Notes: generated from the sequence alone by a model not told the origin. DNA of 64,000 nt from WM-3-3 sp041660045 (GCA_041660045.1 JBAZXA010000006.1:62001-126000), one strand, 5' to 3'; positions 42,390-52,031 are shown, numbered from the stretch's first letter. Made by a program: numbers and translations.

Positions 42390-44894
42390 ATGGAAAATAA
42401 CAGTCTTCTTGTCACCAGTGTTGGCCCCTTGAAGGGGAATTTATTTGGCGAAACGTTTTTTTATAACCTTAACCGTAATAATTTTGACAAGATTAGCGCC
42501 GCAGCCTTATTTGAATCGAAATTTGGCAGCCGTCTGTTTAAGCCAAATTCATTGTATGTCATAGTCGGTACTGATTCCGGCTTGTTGCCTAAGTTTGTGC
42601 AGCAAAAAGGCTTGGCAAAAGGTAGCCGGTATATTTTTATTGAGCCGGCTTCGGTGTTATCCCAATTACAGGGTTTCGGCTTATTGGCAGGCCTAGATGC
42701 GGCTATTGCCTGTATCAGCTCAGATGATTGGGTAGAACAAAGCCGAGCTTTTAAAAGTCCTGATTATTTTTATATTAACGCCGTACAGTCATTTAACGCG
42801 ATTTGTGCTGAGAATGACTTTATCCATGAATATGCCGAACTAAGTTGGTATGTGGCCGAAAATTTGTCACGGGAAAATTGGAATAATAATTTGTCTTTGG
42901 GTAATGAGACCTTTATTGCCAACCAAATTGCCAATTTAGCGGATAACAAGTTACCGGCAAAATTACTTAAAAGTGCTTTTGTCGGCAAGACCGTGGTTTT
43001 ATTGGCGGGTGGGCCTTCATTGGATGAAGTGTTCCCTTGGCTAAAATTACATCGCCATCAAGTTGTTGTGTTTGCAGTGTCGAGAATCTGTAGGCAATTA
43101 GTTCAGCAAGGCATTGAACCTGATTTTATTTTTTCAGTTGATCCCTCTGAGTTGAGCTTTGATGTCAGCAAGGAGTTGCTCTGTTTTAGCCATAAGCCGT
43201 TTTTCATTTATTCTTATCATACCGTGCCATTATTGGTACACCAATGGCATGGCTTAAGCTTTTATCTTGGCCATCGCCTGCCTTGGAAATCCGAACTTAA
43301 TGTTGCAAACTTAAATAGCACAGGCCCTACTGTTACTAATACAGCCTTAAGTGTGGCACGTGAATTTGGTTTTAAACGCATCATACTTGCAGGCGTGGAT
43401 TTATGTTTTACGCGTGATGGTTTTACCCATGCTAAAGGCAGTAATGAACATTTGGCAGGCCCACGATTTAATCTCACCTCCTTGCAAGTAGAGACTAATA
43501 GCGGGGATATGGCACCTACCAGTTGTGATTTTGCTACGGCTATTGATGTTTTAAGGCTGCAGGCAAAATATATTACTGACAATGGTAGCCAAATTATTAA
43601 CCCGTCTGGGCACTCGGCTAAAATTAGCGGTATAGACTATATTCCCCTGTCAGACATAGTGTTAGATGAGGCAGCTGTCGATGTTTGTGCGTTAGTTAAC
43701 GATAAAATGGTGAATATAGAAGCAGGCAATGATGTCAAGGCGGTGTTGGCAGAACTGCATCGTGTCCGCTTTAAAATTGCAAAAGTTCATGATTTTTCGC
43801 AAACCGCGTTAACTGTCAATGCCAATATGTATAGTGCTGAAGGGGTGATTGCCAATTATAAAGATAAAAAAAAGTTGGATAAGATAGAAAAAACACTAAA
43901 GCGTGATTATCGGCATTTTAGCCGCTTAGTTAAAAAATTTGGTATCCGCAGTTTTATTAAAGTGGCAAAACCCTTTGATGACGGCGATTGGACAGCAGAA
44001 GAGGCGAAACAACTCGGACATATTTATTATGAGGCTTATCGTGATGGTGCCAACAAATTATTGGCCTTGCTCGATAATGCCATTGCCCGTACTAACGCGC
44101 GGCAGGCAGAGTTAACGTCGGCGCCTAATTTTGATGATTTATTTACGCAATGGCGTAAAGACCGAAGTTTTACCCGGGCTAAAATATGGCGGCAGAAGTT
44201 TCCAGCAATAGGGCTTTCTGAATCGAGGCAGGCTGAATTTGAACAATTCGAAAACCTTTCAATTAATGTTTTAGAAAACGCAGCAACCCGCCATTTTGCT
44301 AAAGTTAAATGCCACACCAATTTGGCGTTGATAAAACAACAAGCGGCCGTGCTTTTTAAGCATCATAAAGTAGAGAGCCTAAAAAATTTATTGTTAGGTT
44401 TGGATCAATACCGCCAGCAAGAAGAGACCATAGGCTACCGTAGTTTGATAAATGGTTATTTAGCGGAATTAGACCACGATGATACGGCTGCGATTGCCGC
44501 CTATTCGCAACTGTTTGAAGGGCCATCAACATTGCTGGAAGATGCTTTGCTGCGTATCGCAAACATTAGTATAGAGCACAACAATATTGATAATTCTTGT
44601 ATGTCTTTACAGTGTTTATCGCAAATAAACCCGGCGTATCTGCCATTTTATGCGGAAGTGCAGCGGCTTTCAGGTGAGTTGTTGCCGGCTATCGATAGTT
44701 ATAACGCCTATATTGCCCAATTTCCTGAAGATTTGTTAGTGCAGATCAAGTTGGCGACCTTGTTTTTGGATAATGGCATTTATGATGCGGCCAGTATGAT
44801 GTTGGATTATACCTTGTCCAAGCAGCCAGCATTGGAGGCGGCAATCGCCTTAAAAAATCGCTTGCCCAAGGTAACGTCAGCAAAATTTGCTTAA
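42390..44894 (+). CDS. Maf-family (DUF115) flagellin glycosyltransferase
   Basis: 834 residues. The central Maf/DUF115 domain is marked by VVLLAGGPSLDEVFPWL, EPDFIFSVDPSELSF, NSTGPTVTNTALSVAREFG and IILAGVDLCFTRDGFTHAKGS divided over two strands. Maf proteins transfer CMP-activated nonulosonic acids to Ser/Thr of flagellin in the cytoplasm. The C-terminal third (from about base 44270) is helical and TPR-like, perhaps for recognising flagellin or its chaperone. Its place next to flagellin 2 and 5 kb from the legionaminic operon makes it the likely transferase for that sugar. Confidence 0.9.
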   Translation: MENNSLLVTSVGPLKGNLFGETFFYNLNRNNFDKISAAALFESKFGSRLFKPNSLYVIVGTDSGLLPKFVQQKGLAKGSRYIFIEPASVLSQLQGFGLLAGLDAAIACISSDDWVEQSRAFKSPDYFYINAVQSFNAICAENDFIHEYAELSWYVAENLSRENWNNNLSLGNETFIANQIANLADNKLPAKLLKSAFVGKTVVLLAGGPSLDEVFPWLKLHRHQVVVFAVSRICRQLVQQGIEPDFIFSVDPSELSFDVSKELLCFSHKPFFIYSYHTVPLLVHQWHGLSFYLGHRLPWKSELNVANLNSTGPTVTNTALSVAREFGFKRIILAGVDLCFTRDGFTHAKGSNEHLAGPRFNLTSLQVETNSGDMAPTSCDFATAIDVLRLQAKYITDNGSQIINPSGHSAKISGIDYIPLSDIVLDEAAVDVCALVNDKMVNIEAGNDVKAVLAELHRVRFKIAKVHDFSQTALTVNANMYSAEGVIANYKDKKKLDKIEKTLKRDYRHFSRLVKKFGIRSFIKVAKPFDDGDWTAEEAKQLGHIYYEAYRDGANKLLALLDNAIARTNARQAELTSAPNFDDLFTQWRKDRSFTRAKIWRQKFPAIGLSESRQAEFEQFENLSINVLENAATRHFAKVKCHTNLALIKQQAAVLFKHHKVESLKNLLLGLDQYRQQEETIGYRSLINGYLAELDHDDTAAIAAYSQLFEGPSTLLEDALLRIANISIEHNNIDNSCMSLQCLSQINPAYLPFYAEVQRLSGELLPAIDSYNAYIAQFPEDLLVQIKLATLFLDNGIYDAASMMLDYTLSKQPALEAAIALKNRLPKVTSAKFA

Positions 44895-44906
44895 GCCATT
44901 GCTTGC

Positions 44907-45704
44907 TTAAACGCGGTTTAGGATAATTTCTAACACCAGTTTGCTGCCAAAGTAAGCCAGCAATAGCAGCACAAAACCAACTAAAGTCCATTGGATGGCA
45001 ATTTTCCCTCGCCAACCGTAACGGTACCTGCCAACCAATAAGCTGGTAAATATGATCCAGGCTAAGATCGATAGCACCGTTTTATGCACTAAATGTTGCG
45101 CAAATAAGTCTTTGATGAAAATAAAGCCACTGGCCAGGGACACGGTTAAAAAAAACAAGCCTACCGACAGCATTTGGAACAGTAAAATTTCCATGGTCTG
45201 TAAGGGCGGCAAGGATTGGATAAAGCGTTTAGGGGGGTGGCTTTTTAACTGTTGGTTTTGTATGGCTAACATAATAGCTTGCAAGGCCGCGATATTAATC
45301 AAGCTAAAGGCAATAATCGATGACAGGACGTGGGCGGTGATTTCCCAATCATTGCTGTGCAAGGAACGGCTTTTTTCAGGGAGGCACAGTTCCAGTGCTA
45401 ACATGGCCGCTGCCACAGGAAATACAATTACACCTAGCTTTTCCACCGGTTTGTTCAGTGTCGCAAGCATTAAAAGCAAGCCTACTATCATGGAAATCAA
45501 ACAAGCCGTACTGATCAAGCTAAAATTAAAGCCATCATGCAAATGCAGGCTATAACCGATATAAGTGGCGTGCGTAGTGATAGCTAGCCATGCTAGTAAA
45601 AGTGGCGCGCGCTTGTAGGTGTTTTGGTAAAAATTACGTACGATCAGCATGGCACTGGAAACATAAGCCAGTACAGAAACTAGGGCGAGTAGGTGGCTAT
45701 ACAT
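44907..45704 (-). CDS. ypjD: YpjD/CcsA-like inner-membrane protein
   Basis: About 265 residues with eight hydrophobic segments, of the cytochrome-c-assembly CcsA/YpjD family. Position upstream of and divergent from ffh is the classical one for ypjD. The C-terminal HKTVLSILAWIIFTSLLVGRYRYGWRG matches the family. YpjD lacks a proven role in haem delivery. I start it at ATG 45704; a TTG at 45719 would add five residues, and neither has a clear Shine-Dalgarno. Confidence 0.88.
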   Translation of the reverse strand: MYSHLLALVSVLAYVSSAMLIVRNFYQNTYKRAPLLLAWLAITTHATYIGYSLHLHDGFNFSLISTACLISMIVGLLLMLATLNKPVEKLGVIVFPVAAAMLALELCLPEKSRSLHSNDWEITAHVLSSIIAFSLINIAALQAIMLAIQNQQLKSHPPKRFIQSLPPLQTMEILLFQMLSVGLFFLTVSLASGFIFIKDLFAQHLVHKTVLSILAWIIFTSLLVGRYRYGWRGKIAIQWTLVGFVLLLLAYFGSKLVLEIILNRV

Positions 45705-45908
45705 CACAGGCTTAGACAAGTTGCAATTGGTTTGATGCTCATGGTGAATTTAGTCTAACGTTTTACAATGCCACTTTAAGGCAAACTTTATGGTCATATG
45801 ATCTCAGCAGATGCAAAGGCTCAATCTGCTATGTTAATATAATCAACAAAATAGTCCTAGTGCATTTGGCGTAGGGCTTCTTAAATAGACCAAAGTGTAG
45901 ATATCGAT

Positions 45909-47264
45909 ATGTTTGATAATTTAACCGATAGATTAAATAGCACCTTTAAAAAAATTAAGGGACAGGGTCGTTTGACCGAAAGCAACATTAAGGAAACCTT
46001 ACGCGAAGTGCGTATGGCGTTGCTAGAGGCTGATGTTGCCTTGCCGGTGGTGACCGAATTTTTAGAGCGTGTTAAGCAGGGCGCATTAGGCCAAGAAGTG
46101 CAAACTAGCTTGTCGCCTGGGCAAGCCATGGTCAAGCTGGTGCAAGCCGAACTGGTTAAAGTCATGGGCGAGGCCAATGAGGAACTTAACCTTAAGGCTG
46201 TACCGCCAGCCGTCATTTTAATGGCTGGCTTACAAGGTGCGGGTAAAACCACTACTGTGGCCAAGTTAGGCCGTTGGTTAAAGGAAAATCAAAAGAAAAA
46301 AGTTGGTGTGGTCAGTGCTGACGTTTACCGTCCTGCGGCTATTAAACAATTGCAAACCTTAGCTAACGATCTGGAGCTGGATTTTTTTGAAAGTGATAGT
46401 GGCCAGCTACCCGTTGACATCGTCAATGCAGCGTTGGACGCTGCTAAACGAAAATTTCTTGATGTCCTTATTATAGATACCGCAGGCCGTTTGCATATTG
46501 ATGACGGCATGATGGTTGAAATTAAAGCCCTGCATGCGGCGGCCAATCCCATCGAGACCTTGTTTGTTGTCGATAGCATGACTGGTCAGGATGCAGCTAA
46601 TACCGCGAAAGCTTTTAATGATGCTTTGCCTTTGACGGGTGTGATTTTAACCAAAGCCGATGGTGATGCCCGCGGTGGTGCGGCGTTGTCTATCAGGCAT
46701 ATTACGGGTAAGCCTATCAAGTTTATAGGGGTTGGTGAAAAAACCTCGGCTTTAGAACCGTTTTATCCGGATCGTTTAGCCTCCCGTATACTGGGGATGG
46801 GTGATGTATTAGGTTTAATTGAAGAGCTAGAGCAAAAAGTTGATAAGGAAAAGGCTGAAAAACTAGCTAAAAAATTACAAAAAGGTAAAAGCTTTGACCT
46901 TGAAGATTTTCGTGAGCAGTTACAACAAATGCAAAGCATGGGTGGTATTGGCACTATGCTGGATAAATTGCCAGGCATGAGCAGTATCCCCCAAGAAGTA
47001 AAAAATAAAGTAAATGACAAAGAATTGGCGCGGCAAATTGGCGTCATTAATTCCATGACGATGCAAGAGCGTCGTTATCCGGATTTAATTAAAGGCGGCA
47101 GAAAAAAACGTATAGCTGATGGCAGCGGTCAAGAATTACAAGATGTAAACCGCATTTTAAAGCAATTTAAAATGATGGAAAAAATGATGAAACGTTTCAA
47201 AAAAGGCAATATGGCCAATATGATGCGTGGTATGCAGGGAAATATGAAGGGTATGAGGATGTAA
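45909..47264 (+). CDS. ffh: Signal recognition particle protein Ffh
   Basis: GTPase that, with 4.5S RNA, targets nascent inner-membrane proteins to FtsY. 451 residues: N domain (MFDNLTDRLNSTFKKIKGQGRLTE), G domain with GLQGAGKTTTVAKLG, DTAGRLHID and TKADGDARGGAAL, and a Met-rich M domain ending MMKRFKKGNMANMMRGMQG. Length and motifs are complete. Confidence 0.97.
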   Translation: MFDNLTDRLNSTFKKIKGQGRLTESNIKETLREVRMALLEADVALPVVTEFLERVKQGALGQEVQTSLSPGQAMVKLVQAELVKVMGEANEELNLKAVPPAVILMAGLQGAGKTTTVAKLGRWLKENQKKKVGVVSADVYRPAAIKQLQTLANDLELDFFESDSGQLPVDIVNAALDAAKRKFLDVLIIDTAGRLHIDDGMMVEIKALHAAANPIETLFVVDSMTGQDAANTAKAFNDALPLTGVILTKADGDARGGAALSIRHITGKPIKFIGVGEKTSALEPFYPDRLASRILGMGDVLGLIEELEQKVDKEKAEKLAKKLQKGKSFDLEDFREQLQQMQSMGGIGTMLDKLPGMSSIPQEVKNKVNDKELARQIGVINSMTMQERRYPDLIKGGRKKRIADGSGQELQDVNRILKQFKMMEKMMKRFKKGNMANMMRGMQGNMKGMRM

Positions 47265-47376
47265 AGCAGTTATTTCTCAGCGCGGATAAAAAAATATTAT
47301 TTTCCTTTTCACTTAATTAATAAATTCGCGTAGAATAGGTAGATTAAGTTTTGGCCTAATTAATTGAGGAATTTTG

Positions 47377-47631
47377 ATGGTAACTATTCGTTTAGCTAGG
47401 GGCGGTGCGAAAAACCGTCCTTTCTATCATGTCGTTGTCACTGATAGTAGAAACAGCCGTGATGGCCGATATATAGAGCGCTTAGGTTTTTTTAACCCAC
47501 TGGCGCGTGGCAATGAAGAAAAATTACGGCTCGATAGTGGCCGCGTAGATTACTGGACATCGCAAGGTGCGCAGCCGTCTGATCGCGTTGCTAAATTAAT
47601 TAAAGATGCACTTAAAGCGGTTGCTGCTTAA
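47377..47631 (+). CDS. rpsP: Ribosomal protein S16
   Basis: 84 residues from ATG 47377; the Shine-Dalgarno TTGAGGA is at 47364-47370. The N-terminus MVTIRLARGGAKNRPFYHVV is typical S16. It is the first gene of the rpsP-rimM-trmD-rplS operon. A TTG one codon earlier is an unlikely start. Confidence 0.97.
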   Translation: MVTIRLARGGAKNRPFYHVVVTDSRNSRDGRYIERLGFFNPLARGNEEKLRLDSGRVDYWTSQGAQPSDRVAKLIKDALKAVAA

Positions 47632-47637
47632 GCGGAC

Positions 47638-48144
47638 TTGTCTACACAACGCTACATAAACGTTGGGAAAGTTTCAGGCGCTTTTGGTATCAAAGGTTGG
47701 GTGAAAGTTTTTTCTTTTACCGATCCACTAGACAATATCTTAAGTTATTCGCCTTGGCTGCTAAAAAAAAATGACCAAACCATCGCCGTCGAGTTAATCG
47801 ACGGTGGTTTTCAAGGCAAGGCCATTATTGCTTCGCTGAAAGGCATAGACAATCGTGATCTAGCGGAAGCCTTGTTGGGTTACGAGATTATGATTAGACC
47901 AGAGCAATTGCCTAAAACAGAAGAAGGCGAATATTACTGGTCAGACTTAATCGGGCTGCATGTTGAGACAACACTAGGTGTTGATTTGGGTGTGGTTGAC
48001 AGTCTTTTGGCAACTGGCGCCAATGATGTTTTGATTGTGCAGGGTGACAAGGAGCGTGCCGTGCCTTTTTTACAAGGGCAAACTGTGCTGCAAGTTGATT
48101 TGGTAATGGGCAAAATTATTGTTGATTGGGATCCCGAGTTTTAG
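47638..48144 (+). CDS. rimM: 16S rRNA processing factor RimM
   Basis: 168 residues. Assembly factor for the 30S head that binds S19. The N-terminal RimM domain has VGKVSGAFGIKGWVKVFSFTD in two parts, and the C-terminal PRC-barrel has YYWSDLIGLHVETTLG and GANDVLIVQG. The start is TTG 47638, 6 bases after rpsP; no ATG fits. It is followed 3 bases later by trmD. Confidence 0.95.
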   Translation: MSTQRYINVGKVSGAFGIKGWVKVFSFTDPLDNILSYSPWLLKKNDQTIAVELIDGGFQGKAIIASLKGIDNRDLAEALLGYEIMIRPEQLPKTEEGEYYWSDLIGLHVETTLGVDLGVVDSLLATGANDVLIVQGDKERAVPFLQGQTVLQVDLVMGKIIVDWDPEF

Positions 48145-48147
48145 GCG

Positions 48148-48915
48148 ATGCTCATGCGGTTTGACGTGGTTAGCCTATTTCCAGAGATGGTTATATCGGC
48201 AGCGGCACACGGTGTCACTGGCCGCGCAATTGAAAACGGCACCGTTGCCTTATCAGTATGGAACCCACGGGATTACAGTTTAGATAAACATAAAACTGTC
48301 GATGACAGGCCATATGGTGGTGGTCCGGGCATGTTGATGAAGTACCAGCCTTTGCATGATGCGGTTACAGCGGCAAAAAATGCAGGCCATGGACGTGCCA
48401 AAGTGGTTTATTTAAGTCCGCAAGGATTACCCCTGACACAGGCCTTGCTTGCTGAAGCGTGCCATGAAGAACAGCTGGTTTTGGTGGCGGGGCGTTATGA
48501 AGGTGTGGATGAGCGTTTTATTGATTTAATGTGTGATGCCGAATGGTCGATAGGGGATTATGTCATCAGCGGTGGTGAGCTGGCGGCATTGGTGGTGGTT
48601 GATGCCGTCACGCGCTTATTGCCTGGGGTTTTGGGTGATAAAGAATCTGCCCAGCAAGATTCCTACTCTGACGGTTTATTAGATTGCCCGCATTTTACCC
48701 GTCCAGAACAGCTTGAAGCTGGTTTTAGGGTGCCGCAAGTTTTATTAGGTGGCAATCATGCAGAAATATCACGCTGGCGCATGAAACAAGCACTGGGTCG
48801 AACTTGGCTAAGGCGGCCAGATTTATTAGCCGGAAAAAATCTTAGTACCGAGCAGCGTAAGCTACTCGAAGAATTTAAAACTGAATTTGATGTTAAAGGG
48901 TGTGGTTATGAGTAA
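48148..48915 (+). CDS. trmD: tRNA (guanine-37-N1)-methyltransferase TrmD
   Basis: 255 residues. It methylates G37 of tRNAs, preventing frameshifts. SPOUT-family motifs are present: RFDVVSLFPEM, DDRPYGGGPGMLMK, LVAGRYEGVDERF, WSIGDYVISGGELAAL and PHFTRPEQ. It starts at ATG 48148 (a second ATG two codons on is possible). Its end overlaps the rplS start by 8 bases. Confidence 0.97.
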   Translation: MLMRFDVVSLFPEMVISAAAHGVTGRAIENGTVALSVWNPRDYSLDKHKTVDDRPYGGGPGMLMKYQPLHDAVTAAKNAGHGRAKVVYLSPQGLPLTQALLAEACHEEQLVLVAGRYEGVDERFIDLMCDAEWSIGDYVISGGELAALVVVDAVTRLLPGVLGDKESAQQDSYSDGLLDCPHFTRPEQLEAGFRVPQVLLGGNHAEISRWRMKQALGRTWLRRPDLLAGKNLSTEQRKLLEEFKTEFDVKGCGYE

Positions 48916-49249
48916 TATTATTGATGAATTAGAAGCGATGCAGCTAAAGCAGATACCTGATTTTGGCCCAGGCGACACTGTGGTTGTCCAAGTAAAAGTA
49001 AAAGAAGGCGAGCGTGAACGTATTCAGGCGTTTGAAGGCATAGTTATCGCTAAACGTAACCGCGGTGTAAACTCAGCTTTTACGGTCAGAAAAATTTCTC
49101 ACGGTACTGGCGTAGAAAGGGTTTTCCAAACCCATAGCCCGATGATTAGCGAAATCAGCGTTAAGCGCCGTGGCGATGTTAGACGCGCTAAGCTGTACTA
49201 TTTACGTGATTTAACGGGTAAGGCAGCCCGTATTAAAGAAAAATTATAA
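48908..49249 (+). CDS. rplS: Ribosomal protein L19
   Basis: 113 residues from ATG 48908, starting MSNIIDELEAMQLK. Conserved parts are GDTVVVQVKVKEGERERIQ, FEGIVIAKRNRG and VKRRGDVRRAKLYYLRD. The start overlaps trmD by 8 bases, giving coupled translation. A strong terminator follows after 19 bases and closes the operon. Confidence 0.97.
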   Translation: MSNIIDELEAMQLKQIPDFGPGDTVVVQVKVKEGERERIQAFEGIVIAKRNRGVNSAFTVRKISHGTGVERVFQTHSPMISEISVKRRGDVRRAKLYYLRDLTGKAARIKEKL

Positions 49250-49268
49250 GCTCAACCAGCTTATCCAT

Positions 49269-49297
49269 AAAAAAGGCAGCTACAAGCTGCCTTTTTT
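49269..49297 (+). terminator. Rho-independent terminator of the rpsP-rplS operon
   Basis: GGCAGC (49275-49280) pairs with GCTGCC (49286-49291) around the loop TACAA. It is flanked by six A and followed by six T. Confidence 0.95.
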
Positions 49298-49341
49298 ATG
49301 CCTTGGGTATTTAAGTTTTAATAATCTCTTGTAAGCTTGCC

Positions 49342-49852
49342 ATGGCTTTTGTTATACGCTGGGTCGATGATTTTTGTGGGTTTCAACAAATACTTAAAAT
49401 TGACTTGCCGATAGGAAACCTAATCGTCAATCTCTACGGTGATGTTATTGCCAGTGCTGATTGGGAGGCTGACTTTTTGCTTGAAAACAGTACGCCGTTT
49501 ATTCAACAACACGTATTACATAAGCTAGTTAAAAACTATTGGCAGAAGCCCCAGCATGACATTGAAATTAATTTATTAAGCCAGGGCAGCGTATTTAAAA
49601 ATAAAGTTTGGCACCAATTAATGGCCATACCCTATGGTCAAACACAAACCTATTCAAGTATTGCCAAATTAATAGGTTCTGGGGGCTAGGGCAGTGGGCA
49701 ATGCTTGCCGAAGCAATCCATACCCATTTTTTATTCCTTGTCACCGCGTGGTGGCAGTATCGGGCCTAGGTGGATATTCAGGCCAAACCAAAGGCGGGAT
49801 GATGGCGATTAAAACTCAATTATTAGCCCACGAAGCCAAGCAAAGCTTATGA
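49342..49852 (+). pseudogene. ogt: Frameshifted methylated-DNA--protein cysteine methyltransferase
   Basis: The first frame (49342-49689) encodes an Ogt/Ada-type N-terminus ending VWHQLMAIPYGQTQTYSSIA...GSGG and then stops. If one G is removed from the GGGGG run at 49681-49685, the frame continues as ARAVGNACRSNPYPFFIP. It then gives the active-site PCHRV and AVSGLGGYSGQTKGGM, and ends at TGA 49850-49852. The restored stop overlaps the xerD start as ATGA. So a normal gene of about 170 codons is broken by a single extra base just before the catalytic Cys. It may be a true pseudogene, a phase-variable tract or a sequencing error; the short homopolymer leaves all three open. Intact, the protein would repair O6-alkylguanine and O4-alkylthymine. 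Confidence 0.85.
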
Positions 49853-50733
49853 ATGCCTTGGCTTTGATAGACCAGTTTTTAGATGCCGTTTGGCTAGAGC
49901 AGGGTTTAAGTCAAAATACCTTAGCTGCGTATGCCAGTGACTTAAAGATTTTTATGCATTGGTTAAAGGAAAAGCCACTACTGGAAGTCGAGCATGCTGA
50001 TGTCTCAGGCTTTATGGCAGAGCGCTATAAAAACGGTATTAGCCACCGTTCATCAGCGCGTATTTTGTCCAGTTTACGGCGTTTTTATGGCTATTATGCG
50101 CGAGAAAACCAAATTGAAAACGACCCGTTAGCCTTAATAGAATCCCCGCGTATAGGTAGGCCGTTACCCAGCTCATTGTCAGAACACGATGTTGAATTGT
50201 TATTGGCAGCACCGGAAACGGGTAACGCCATGGGGTTTCGTGATAAAGCTATGTTAGAAATGCTCTATGCGACAGGGTTACGGGTCTCAGAATTGGTAGG
50301 CTTAAAATTTGACCAAGTCAGTTTTAGGCAAGGTTTAGTTAAAGTTACGGGTAAAGGTAATAAAGAACGTTTGGTACCTGTTGGTGAAATTGCCATGGCT
50401 TGGCTGGAAGGTTATAAAGAAGGTTATAGAAAATTAACCTTGGGCCAGCGGCATAGTGATTTTTTATTTGTGACCAATCGGGCAGAAGGCATGACCCGTC
50501 AAGCTTTCTGGCATATTATCAAACGCTATGCTAAAAAAGCAGGCATCCTAAAACCCTTATCCCCACATACCTTAAGGCATGCTTTTGCCACCCACTTGCT
50601 TAATCATGGCGCGGATTTACGTGTAGTACAATTGTTGCTAGGCCATTCAGACTTGTCGACTACGCAAATTTATACTCATATAGCGCGTGAAAGGCTTAAA
50701 GATTTACATTCAAAATATCATCCAAGAGGATAG
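49849..50733 (+). CDS. xerD: Tyrosine recombinase XerD
   Basis: 294 residues. With XerC it resolves chromosome dimers at dif. The N-terminal SAM-like domain contains EQGLSQNTLAAYASDL. The catalytic set is present: Arg in ATGLRVSELVGL, Lys in VTGKGNKERLVP, HTLRHAFATHL, GHSDLSTTQIYTHI with the nucleophilic Tyr. The C-terminal LKDLHSKYHPRG is typical of XerD rather than XerC. It starts at ATG 49849, overlapping the end of the restored ogt frame. Confidence 0.93.
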   Translation: MNALALIDQFLDAVWLEQGLSQNTLAAYASDLKIFMHWLKEKPLLEVEHADVSGFMAERYKNGISHRSSARILSSLRRFYGYYARENQIENDPLALIESPRIGRPLPSSLSEHDVELLLAAPETGNAMGFRDKAMLEMLYATGLRVSELVGLKFDQVSFRQGLVKVTGKGNKERLVPVGEIAMAWLEGYKEGYRKLTLGQRHSDFLFVTNRAEGMTRQAFWHIIKRYAKKAGILKPLSPHTLRHAFATHLLNHGADLRVVQLLLGHSDLSTTQIYTHIARERLKDLHSKYHPRG

Positions 50734-50736
50734 TGC

Positions 50737-51513
50737 ATGACACAAAACATTCATCCCACCGCTAGTATCGCCGTTGATGCAATACTTGGCGATAATATTC
50801 AGGTAGGGCCATTTGCAGTCATAGAGGCCGGTGCTGAAATTGGCGCAGATTGTACAATTGGCGCACATGCGATAGTGCATCAATATGTAAAAATGGGGGC
50901 AAATAATATTGTGCACCCCCATGCGGTATTGGGTGGATTACCACAAGATACAGGATTTAACCAAGCCACAGTGTCATGGTTGGTTTGTGGAGACAATAAT
51001 AACTTTAGGGAAGGCTTTACTGCCCACCGTGCCACTAAGGAAAACGGTGAAACCCGTATAGGGTCAAATTGTTATTTTATGAATAACAGCCATGTGGCGC
51101 ATGATTGTAGCGTAGGCAATAGCACTATTTTTGCCAATAATGTTGCCATCGGTGGGCATGTGGAAGTGGGTGATAAAGTTTTTATCGGCGGTGCAGCGGT
51201 GGTGCATCAGTTTTGTCGGATAGGCTCTTTTGCTATTATTCAGGGCACATCCGGGGTAAATAAAGATGTTATTCCCTATACTTTGGTCGGGGGCAAACCA
51301 CCAAAACACTATAGATTGAATTCAATTGGCCTTAAGCGTGCGGGGATTACAGGGGAGCGTTACGAGGCTTTGTCTATTGCTTTTCGTTTGCTAAGAAAAA
51401 GAATGCCAATAGAAAATATTGAAGAAACAGAAGAAATCAACGCGTTAAAACTTTGGCTGGCCATTAAATCTAAACGCGGACTGTTAGGTTTTATGACCAT
51501 AAAGGAAGATTGA
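50737..51513 (+). CDS. lpxA: UDP-GlcNAc O-acyltransferase LpxA
   Basis: 258 residues. It adds the first acyl chain in lipid A synthesis. The N-terminus is a left-handed beta-helix of hexapeptides (IHPTASIAVDAILGDNIQVG), the catalytic His is in NNSHVAHDC, and the C-terminal helical domain begins after NSIGLKRAGI. It is separated from the usual lpxD-fabZ-lpxB group and sits 3 bases after xerD, so it may be a second copy. The motif normally read as GGDPQ is GGLPQ here. Confidence 0.88.
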   Translation: MTQNIHPTASIAVDAILGDNIQVGPFAVIEAGAEIGADCTIGAHAIVHQYVKMGANNIVHPHAVLGGLPQDTGFNQATVSWLVCGDNNNFREGFTAHRATKENGETRIGSNCYFMNNSHVAHDCSVGNSTIFANNVAIGGHVEVGDKVFIGGAAVVHQFCRIGSFAIIQGTSGVNKDVIPYTLVGGKPPKHYRLNSIGLKRAGITGERYEALSIAFRLLRKRMPIENIEETEEINALKLWLAIKSKRGLLGFMTIKED

Positions 51514-52031
51514 AACCATACGGCTGTCTTTTTCTGAGCCAGATTCTTAGTGAATTTCATAATCTAGTCTAATAAAGCGACATTTATTTTCAGGTAAATT
51601 GGTTAATTTGCGGTTTACGCACTATTTTCCCCTTATAGACTATACTAAATTTATTGAAGATTTGCCGTCAAATTAAGCAGGCATAAAACTGTAGAGAGTA
51701 TGACTTTAGGCGTTAATTCTCACAGCACATGAATGGTTCCGATGGCGGCCAATCTAGGTAATGGACGTCGCTTACAAACCCCATGGGCACGGCTTTTGGC
51801 CTTGCTAGTACTAAGGTCGAAGCCAGCAATGGCTAGCATCTTGGCTCCCCAATCGGCTCCTATAGGGAGCGGATGTACAGTGCTTGATGAGATGATTCAC
51901 AACAAAACTGGTGCGAAATCCCGGCTGTCTTGCAACGAGGTTTCCTGAAAATGATTGGATAAACTGTTCAATAACATTGGTCTTGCAAGGTTGGTTTTTC
52001 ATATTTTTTTTTCATGAGAGGGCGGGGTATC
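51514..52031. other. Non-coding region before the autotransporter
   Basis: About 520 bases. A short hairpin, GCTCC-TATAG-GGAGC, occurs near 51855-51870. A -10-like TATACT is at about 51648. No convincing gene is seen; the 71-codon open frame at 51733 has no ribosome site or recognisable features. Confidence 0.45.

Noticed and set aside
45052..45555. A 167-codon plus-strand frame
   Set aside because: Antisense to ypjD, a clearly membrane-protein-coding gene with the expected neighbours.
51733..51948. A 71-codon frame before the autotransporter
   Set aside because: No ribosome site, no signal or membrane segment, composition unlike coding DNA here.
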